A stretch of 64,000 nt of DNA from Palaemon carinicauda. Lineage: Eukaryota > Arthropoda > Malacostraca > Decapoda > Palaemonidae. Where the stretch lies: NCBI RefSeq assembly GCF_036898095.1, contig NC_090746.1, forward strand, positions 58,565,922-58,629,921. Reading direction: 5' to 3'. Shown here one piece after another: positions 57,185 to 64,000 of the stretch; position 1 is the first letter of the stretch; each line of letters opens with the position of its first letter. The notes under the pieces are model-generated. The model was not told the DNA's origin and made no database searches. It saw nothing but the letters and a program-made list of their open reading frames with translations. A program made the translations under genes and the position numbers.

Positions 57185-57830
57185 CGCTACCTTCGCGTGC
57201 GCCAGCAGTCTTCCGCGCACGCGCTAGCAGTCTACCGTGCGCGCGCCGACAGTCTTCCGTGCGCGCGCCGGCAGTCTTCGTGCGCGCGCGCCCTCCAACG
57301 GTCTCCCGCGCGCCAATGATTTTCTGCACGTGTCAACAGTCTTTCGCGCGTGCGCTGACTTAATTCCGCGCGCGGCCGCCGATGATTTTCTGTGCACGTG
57401 AGCGCCGATGCTCTTGCGCGTGCGCACCAACAGTTCCGCACGCGTCAACAGTCTTCCGCGTGCGTTAGCGCGCCAATAGTCTACCGCACACGCATGCGTC
57501 GATAGCCTTCCTCGCGTGCGCACCAACAGCCTTCCGCCCGCGCGCGCCGACAGCCCCTCCGCCCGTGCCAACGGTATTCCACGCGCGGGCGCCAATGGTC
57601 TCCCGCGCGAGCGCCCGATGGCCTTCCGCGCGCGCCAATGCTCTTGTGCTCCAATGATCTTGCGCGCGCACGCAGTCTTCCGCGCACACTGACGGTCTAC
57701 TACGCGTGGGTGCCGATGGTCTCTCGCACGCACGCGCCAGCAGTCTCCACGTAGTACTCTCACGCACGCGCCAGCAGTCTCCACGTAGTACTCTCACGCA
57801 CGTGCATATGCACCCGCCTTTGCACAACCA
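57185..57830. repeat. GC-rich minisatellite-like array (CGCGCGCC...CAGTCTTCCG)
   Basis: Imperfect units of roughly 25-35 bp carrying GCGCGC words and AGTCTTCCGC, plus a cleaner 34-bp doublet near 57730-57800 (CAGCAGTCTCCACGTAGTAC). Extreme CpG density, best explained as expansion within E ORF1. Confidence 0.8.
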
Positions 57831-59089
57831 GTCGGCGCATTCTAGGGAGAATGCACAAAACTACAGTGCCTTACTGCGCGCCAGCGCTCTTCCGCACTTT
57901 TCTGCGCCCTCCTGCGCAGTTGCGGTCTCAGATCCAATGCGCCAGCTCTTGCCAGAGTCAGGGCTCGCAGATCCAATGCACCAGCTCTTGCCTGCTCTCC
58001 AGGCAGAAATTGAGCACCAGCATCATCCTATGTGCCATCACTCAAGCACTCGCCTAAACACTCGCACAATTGGCAGTAAAAAGGAATAAAACTTTTTGGA
58101 CAGGTTACCATTGCCCCATTCCTCCCCGCAAACACACAACATTGCCACCGGGAAAAGAGGAATAAGGCTTCATAGAAGGATTCAAGATCCCGAAGATTCC
58201 ATCTTACAAGGGGAATCGAAACTGGGAATCCTTGGTCCCTGTCTCTTCTGAAGTTTCTTTTTTCCTTGACAGACCACCGTCAGCAAACAGGAAAGCATCA
58301 ACAGTCTGATCTCTAGATTACTGTTTGCTGATGGCTAGTTCATAGTTTACTGATCGCTAGGTCGTCGATCACCAGATCACCAATTGCTAGCTCAATGCTG
58401 ATCTTTGACTTCTAGTCCCTCCAATGACTAACGATCTCCAATTGCTAGCGTTTCCAGTCACCGATTGCTAGTCAATAACCAGTCATCAGCTTGCTGATCA
58501 CTAAATCACCGATGGGCACCTCATCTTTCTTCGATCATTGAACTCAGCTCGCTGATCTCTGACCAGCCCATCTTCAGCTTGCTCATCTCTGACCAACCAG
58601 GGGGGAACATAATCAGCTTGCTGATCTCTAACTCACCATCGGCTCACAGACCACCGATTCATCGGTCATCGGCAATTCGCCACCAGTTCGTAACTCAAAC
58701 TTACTAGTCAACCTCTTCCTGTAGTTTCCTAGATCAGAAGGTATACAACATACTTCTCACTACTGGCCATTCGCCATCACACTAAAGTGATGGGCAAATG
58801 TTCGACAACCCTCATCAACGGCTTGTCAACAGGGAACTACTTGCGAGCACTCTCCAACTGCACAGTAACCACGATACCCAACGGTTAACCATTGATTAAC
58901 ATTCGCGAGATTGATTCTATTCTAAGGAATAGCATCAATCCCATCAGGGCACATGGTAAGGCTAAGCGTTGCCTTCCTTCTGTTAGTTGAAGGAATTCTC
59001 TCTGAGAAGAATTCTTACACTGGGTATCACGCCTGATCCTTTACAACACGAGTCAAGACTCCAGCGTCGATAATCTTCCATGCAAAAAG

Positions 59090-60240
59090 GATCTGCAAGG
59101 AGCTGCCCCTTTGGGTCGATGTCCACACCATGTTGCAGTTCGAACAAGGGCTAAAACCTCAGGTCTTCATTTGCACATTGGACCTAAAGGACACTTACTC
59201 CCAGGTCCAAACCATCCATCTAGGAAGGTTAGAAGATTTAGTTTAGACAAACGAGAAACACCAGTTCAAGGCACTGTGCTTTGGTCTCTCCACTACACCC
59301 CTCCTGGTCTCACAAGATCGGCTTCTGTCTCCTCTGTCTCGGGATGACTGACTGACCTTAGCACACTCAGTGGCAACCTTGCATTAACACCGGAACTTTT
59401 GAAGTCTTTTTACCAAGATCCAGTGATCAAGGTAAACCTGCTGAAGTCCTCCCTACTTCCCTCCCAGAAGACTGGTCTATCTGGGAAAGTTTCTAGACAC
59501 CAATCTCCACAAAACCTTCTCGAAACGAGAACGACTCCCATTCCAAAGGGACTTGAGTCGGAAAAAGAAACGAGGAGGGACCATAGTGCTGCACCACACG
59601 ACCTCAGCCCTCTGGATAGAGCTCGAAAGTACCTTCACTTAAATCTCTTAAGAGATGAAGGCCAACTTTCAGGTCCTTCAGCAGCCTCATCGGTTCCTAA
59701 CAGACCACTCAGTGATGTGATGGACGACACACCACATAGAGACTCACATCGACAAGCAAGAAGGAACTTGCTTGTAGCCTCTTCCCATCTAACAGTATAA
59801 ACACTAAGATGGGCCAAAGTCTGTTCGGTACCACTATCAGCCCGCTTCATTCCAGACTAGAAGAACGTGCTTGCCGACAATCTGTGCACAGCATCTCAGA
59901 TAAGGTATAGCGAATGGACTTTGGATCGCCTTGTTGCCGAAAAAGTCCCGACTTTATGAGGTCCTCCAACTAGGGATCTGTTCGCAACGCTCCTGAAACT
60001 CAGGCTGCCGTTGCTCCCCAGTCCTAGACCCCAAGGCACTCTGGCAACAATGGTGGGTACAACAATGACGTTTACGTCTCGTCCCTGTTTTATCTGGAGA
60101 AGGGCACTCAAGAAGGCTAGAACATTGGTCAGCCTCTCAAGGACTCTCATAGCTCCACTATGGCATTATGCAGAATGGTTTCCAAACCTTTTGCAGCTCC
60201 TGATAGTCTCTCCAAGAGAACCCTCTCCACATCACAGACA
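59090..60240 (+). pseudogene. DIRS-E RT - RNase H - methyltransferase-like relic
   Basis: RT pieces: FICTLDLKDTYSQ (about 59166) and QFKALCFGLSTTP (about 59255). The YLDD region is damaged. RNase H remains as KYLHLNLL near 59630. The C-terminal domain remains as RDLFAT near 59970 and APLWHYAEWF near 60150. Frames change repeatedly and there are many stops, so this is an old copy related to D. Confidence 0.75.
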
Positions 60241-60269
60241 ACCCACTTTGACACCTACCACAAGCTATA

Positions 60270-61312
60270 GCTTTGCTATGAATGTATGCCTGGAGACTAC
60301 CCAATACCTCTTTGCGAAAAGGTTGTCTAGATATCTGAGGAATTCCTCAGCATCAGTCTACCAGGCAGTATAACGTCTTGTGTGGTTGGTGTCATGTGAA
60401 AGTGTCCCTCTCCACTCCATACCTTGATTCCAGCAATAGTGGAATCCTCGAGTATATACAAGAGGAAAAGACCCCCTATTCAGTTTCGGCAGGTAAAGAT
60501 GATCACTCAACCTTGATCCTTCACCTTCAAACTAAAAGAAAGGGACACCCTCTCATCGATAGACTTTTCCTAACTCATACGGACTTATAACTTGCCTTTC
60601 ACCAGTTGGAATTGAGACCTTCCTCTCGGAACATGGTTCAAATTCTCTGATCCCTAAAGGGACCTCCTTATGTTCCACTTCACCAGGCAACAAATTTTCT
60701 CCTGATTTAAGAACACAATGTTCCTACACACTCTAACAGCAACCATACGAGTCAAGGAACTTCATGGTCTCTCTTTCGACATCGCCCATTATTGAGAAGG
60801 GTGAAAGACAATGATCAGTTTCGTCCTGAGTATGTCGCCAGACAGTCTCCAGAGGTGACGGATCCTACACAAGTCTCCACTCGGTAACGGACGATCCAGA
60901 TCATCCATTACTGTACCCAGGGTAAGGTATGAGGGTATTACCCAAAGAAAACTGCAACAGCCCACCCGGGTCCCTTCTCTTGTCATCAGCACTGGGAGAG
61001 ACTAGAGGAGGATCACTGAAACATCACCTCGACATGACGACTCACGGTGTCAGGGGTATAACTATGCCCCTGGTCCTTCTTAGCAGATTACTCTGTGACG
61101 CAGGTTTTACAAGAAAGGATGTGAATGCTCCAGGTGACTTTCACAACCTTTCTCCTGCAAGACGTGACCCACAGGAACTCAATACGATCTCTATGGGTCC
61201 GGTGGTGGCTGCACAACAGCTGGTTGTATACCTCAAACTCCTTATTGGGCAAGTAGCAGAAGGTGGAGGGCACTGTTACCTGGTTATAGTCTGCGTGAAT
61301 GAAAAGATTTGA
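60270..61312 (+). pseudogene. DIRS-E tyrosine recombinase relic
   Basis: Core-binding remnants (LRNSSASVYQAV near 60335) and a frame at 60929-61312 with THGVRGI (box II His and Arg) and GPVVAAQQLV, which matches the end of D. The tyrosine region is shifted out of frame (FHNLSPARRDP). E retains box II sequence that D has lost by deletion. Confidence 0.75.
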
Positions 61313-61709
61313 CTGGCTCTTATCCTTTTCTTCATCCTACCCTCTCATGGGGAAAGCAGCATCCTGGGTTCTCTACATAAGCTGACCTCAAACCACTGCA
61401 GGTAAACCATGCTCCCTTGTGTACCTAGTATTAAGCTAATACTGTTGCGTCCCCATACCCCGGGCGAAGTGGTATTGGAAAAGTCTCGATTACATCGGGT
61501 TTTTCCTACATAGACTCGAAATAACTTTACCTAATCAGTCACACTTCTGCACGTCTCGACACACAGCTTGCGTAAGCCACGGCCCTAGTGTAGCTAGGTT
61601 TTAGCGAGGGCAGGGACTCCTTATTTTTTAGTACTAACATACTCGGATAAGGAGCCCCCGGGCAAAGCCAAAACCCAGATTGGCAGGGACGTCCACCCTT
61701 CCTAATGGG

Positions 61710-61830
61710 TGAGTCACCCCTAATTGATAGTGTGGTTTGTATTCCAGTTACGGAACAAATGACAAATTCGTATATAATTTGTATTTTTCCTAACTATACA
61801 AACCTTAGCTATATATATAAACTTGCCCGC
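61710..61830. repeat. DIRS-E internal complementary region
   Basis: CACCCCTAATTGATAGTGTG to CCAGTTACGG is followed by AATTCGTATATAATTTG to CCTTAGCTATATA, the complements of the two E ends, more diverged than in the younger copies. Confidence 0.8.
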
Positions 61831-61869
61831 CATCCCTATCCCCCTTGAAGTCCTACCTCCAAGCAAAGG

Positions 61870-62020
61870 GACTAAATCACAGGTGTGTGAATGGGAATGG
61901 TAGCAAGCTACCCCCCTCCTACCCCCCGCTAACTAGCTGTGTGGGTAGTTAATCCTCGCTAAATTTTAATGGCTCGTCATTTCAGCTCCGCCAAAAGTAT
62001 AACCCCTAATAAATAACTAA
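61870..62020. repeat. DIRS-E 3' inverted terminal repeat
   Basis: Inverted partner of about 46490-46640. GTAGCAAGCTACC and GGCTCGTCATTTCAGC are recognisable in both. Confidence 0.8.
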
Positions 62021-62067
62021 GGTTTGTATTGATAGGAAAAATACAAATTATCCACGAATTTGTCATA

Positions 62068-63070
62068 TTGCCTATGTTTTGATAGATTTATATGCGTTAA
62101 GCATACTTTAGATCAAAAGTAAATGTTAAATCCTCGATGTTTAACATTTCTTAGGCTGTACAAGGAATTTTGTTTTGAAACTTAAATTTGTGAAAATGAA
62201 GATTAACAAGTTGTAATCAAGAACCAGTCTTGGCTTACCATTTCCATTCTTGGCCACTTTCAATCAAACTCTAAACTTGTGATGAATTCTGATTCATCCC
62301 TTGCTTACCTATTGTTACCCAAACCAATAAACATAGTATCAGTTTTGAATGGAATTTTGTATTCAACCTTTCAGATGTCTAAGACTATCTTACCGAACCT
62401 AACTTTCTCCCGTTCATTGTATCGTGACCATGAACGACCAACAGGGAATTTGAAAACAAGTTCCAATTTTTGTGTACAAACTGAAAGGTAAAAAAAAAAA
62501 GCTAAATTTTTCAATAATCTTCTTGATGTCTTTCTTGGTACATTTCTGGCTGCAATGTTCATCCTCGGCCCTCATTGAGCTTTATACCCCTTCCTCTTGT
62601 TGTCTGAATTGCCCACTATGGGGTTAGCCTGATACTCTGGGTGACCTCCCATCAAAGTTGATGCAAATCCTAAAACTTTCCTTTGATCTTTAACTAGCTC
62701 AATACTTTTGTCAATACTGGTCTTTGCAGACTGACTCATTTCTACAGCAGTTTTAGATTTTCCTTGTCCTCCAAGTTGATGAGCAATCGCACCTTATGCT
62801 TGCATTGGTTTTTGTATCTTTTTCTTCAAAATAACGCTCATTCAAATTGCCTTATATCTTACTTTTTTGAGATGCGGACATTTGAATATTTTGTTGGAAA
62901 GCGTATAATAGACTGGCCATCACTTCTGAAAAACTGTTTAATCATTCAGATCATTAGCGTGAAAACACTGTTCACTTCTGAAACTGTGATTTGACCCTGC
63001 CTAGCATCCATGCTGAGAAATTCGACCTGCTTGGGCTAGAGTGCACTAGAAAGTGACCACTTAGTAAATA
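62068..63070. other. Unassigned sequence containing one coding-like segment
   Basis: Mostly without support for a gene. 62572-62793 on the minus strand is listed separately. Confidence 0.4.
62572..62793 (-). CDS. Possible terminal exon, unidentified protein (about 73 codons)
   Basis: The minus-strand frame is open from about 62793 to a TGA at 62572-62574. It has a protein-like composition quite unlike the shadows around it (AHQLGGQGKSKTAVEMSQ, SIELVKDQRKVLGFAS, GGHPEYQANP). It would have to be entered by splicing, since a stop lies just upstream; an AG precedes it. I do not recognise the family. It could be the last exon of a host gene or a fragment of a processed copy. Confidence 0.3.
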   Translation of the reverse strand, partial: GAIAHQLGGQGKSKTAVEMSQSAKTSIDKSIELVKDQRKVLGFASTLMGGHPEYQANPIVGNSDNKRKGYKAQ

Positions 63071-63215
63071 CAGTGAGCCCTCGCTACTTCGCGGTTCGAC
63101 CATCGCGGATTCACCACTTCGCGGATTTTTTTCATAACCCATGTATATACATATATCGCGGATTTTCCGGAAATTTCGAAAATACCGCGATGTGACCGAT
63201 GGTGCGAGATTGGAG
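63071..63215. mobile_element. Mariner/Tigger-like terminal fragment
   Basis: Starts at TA-CAGTGAGCCCTCGCTACTT, followed by short inverted CGCGGATT / AATCCGCG-type words. A CAGTGANCCCTCG start after TA is typical of TcMar (pogo/Tigger) termini and their MITEs. No matching terminus in opposite orientation was found downstream in the window. Confidence 0.55.
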
Positions 63216-63300
63216 AAAGTAAGGAAAATTGAATCATGATTGATTTTCAATATAAATGAAACTTTGAGGAGCAACAAAGATATCATTTGTTAGAGAGATA

Positions 63301-63420
63301 GAGAGAGGTAAGGAATGGGAGGTAGTGAAAAGTAGCCCACAGAGAGAGGTAAGGAATGGGAGGTAGTGAAAAGTAGCCCACAGAGAGAGGTAAGGAATGG
63401 GAGGTAGTGAAAAGTAGCCC
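63301..63420. repeat. 41-bp tandem repeat, 3 copies
   Basis: The unit GAGAGAGGTAAGGAATGGGA plus 21 bp is repeated without visible change at 63301, 63342 and 63383. Confidence 0.95.
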
Positions 63421-63423
63421 ACA

Positions 63424-63482
<59 letters not shown>
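63421..63482. repeat. (CA)n(GA)n compound microsatellite
   Basis: About 10 CA units followed by about 21 GA units and a G-run. Confidence 0.95.
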
Positions 63483-63483
<1 letters not shown>

Positions 63484-63486
<3 letters not shown>

Positions 63487-63668
63487 GGGGGGGGTTTAAA
63501 TGTAATACAGTAAACAAAAAAATTTGATAGGTTATAACACATTGGTGCTTATGTAATATCAACTGTATACTAGAGAGAGAGAGAGAGGGGTTTAAATGTA
63601 ATACAGTAAACAAAAAAATTTGATAGGTTATAACACATTGGTGCTTATGTAATATCAACTGTATACTG
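63484..63668. repeat. 96-bp tandem duplication
   Basis: GGGGTTTAAATGTAATACAG to TATCAACTGTATACT occurs at about 63491 and 63587. The copies are separated by a short GA run and are identical as far as I can see. Confidence 0.95.
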
Positions 63669-63900
63669 TAGACCGTTTGAATAAGTTAAGAAATTGTATA
63701 AACGATACTTTGTTAGTGTATTCGTACACTCTCGAGCGGCAGCTTGATGTCAGCTGATCTAATCACAGCCAAAAGTAAAACAAAAAGAAGTCAACAATAC
63801 TCGATTTTTAAAACACACCCGAAATTTAAAAACAAAAGTACACGCTTTCTTAATGTGCAATTAACTATTTAAAGAGTAGCAATTTTCTAGAATACGATGA

Positions 63901-64000
63901 TTTTTAAATATTTAACTTAGCCGGTGAATATATAGCTGCAACTCTGTTGCTCGACAGACAAAAAACTGTACAAAAAAACTCGCTAGCGATCGCTATACAG
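63901..64000 (+). mobile_element. 5' end of another DIRS-F family copy (cut by window edge)
   Basis: TTTTTAAATATTTAACTTAGCC and the following ITR are nearly identical to 47493 onward, including GCTCGACAGACAAA and AGCGATCGCTA. The left flank (ACGATGA) differs, so this is an independent insertion. Confidence 0.9.

Larger units (their letters stand above)
56480..58700 (+). pseudogene. DIRS-E ORF1 relic made of degenerate repeats
   Basis: By position this is ORF1 of E. It contains a three-copy 138-bp repeat (56521-56870), then GCGCGCC-rich sequence (57180-57830) resembling the Arg/Pro/Ala-rich middle of D ORF1, then a loose repeat of GCTGATCTCT / CACCGATTGCTAG words (58290-58700). No frame continues for long and no N-terminal zinc motif was found. 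Confidence 0.6.
46467..62067 (+). mobile_element. DIRS-type retrotransposon copy E (D-like, old, split by F)
   Basis: The left end (TTCCGTAACTGGAATACAAA at 46471) and right end (about 62067) match the ends of D. ITR sequence is visible at 46490-46640 and 61870-62020, and an ICR at 61710-61830. Removing F (47493-56045) leaves about 7 kb, the size of D. The coding sequence is in ruins: an ORF1 repeat region (56480-58700), an RT relic (59090-59350), an RNase H/methyltransferase-like relic (59560-60240) and a YR relic (60270-61310). It is much more diverged than D, so it is an older insertion that served as target for F. Confidence 0.85.

Overview
The window looks like non-coding, repeat-choked arthropod DNA, most likely from a decapod crustacean. 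Grounds for that: very long pure microsatellites (AT, GA/CT, TTA), short CCTAA/TTAGG-type pentamer runs of the arthropod telomere type, a decapod-like SINE fragment, and above all a dense load of DIRS-type (tyrosine-recombinase) retrotransposons. I could not run a search, so the taxon is an inference. There is no bacterial gene organisation, and no rRNA, tRNA or CRISPR locus that I can see.

At least seven DIRS copies fill about two thirds of the window, and I label them A to G plus an edge copy. A (1403-11143, minus strand) has a frameshifted ORF1, an RT/RNase H region with an 807-bp tandem duplication, and a recombinase lacking its first catalytic Arg. B (18679-25373, plus) is a decayed chimera. 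C (26680-33572, plus) is the only copy with all three frames open and its catalytic motifs present. D (38334-45656, plus) is a distinct GC-rich family with nonsense and frameshift mutations. E (46467-62067, plus) is an old relative of D. It was split by F (47493-56045, plus), and F was split by the short deletion derivative G (48028-50119). A further copy of the F family starts at 63901 and runs off the window.

The copies share one plan: inverted terminal repeats (ITRs), ORF1 (Gag-like, zinc-binding start, basic tail), an RT - RNase H - methyltransferase-like polyprotein, and a tyrosine recombinase (YR) encoded in the -1 frame. Just inside the 3' ITR lies an internal complementary region (ICR) that joins complements of the two element ends. 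In the DIRS model RT copies the RNA, the ICR templates completion of a circular DNA, and the recombinase inserts the circle without target duplication. Two integration sites can be reconstructed here: C inside the arm of a foldback element, and G inside the leader of F. Both point to a short T-run as the recombination core.

The rest is microsatellites, foldback or terminal-inverted-repeat DNA elements (11200-12942, 25535-25930, 26480-34190, 63071-63215), a LINE 3' fragment (14645-15060), G-rich tandem repeats, and unassigned DNA. The best candidate for a host gene is a small C2H2 zinc-finger ORF at 17790, preceded by a tandem pair of CCAAT boxes and a perfect CRE site. A second, weaker coding-like segment lies on the minus strand at 62572-62793.
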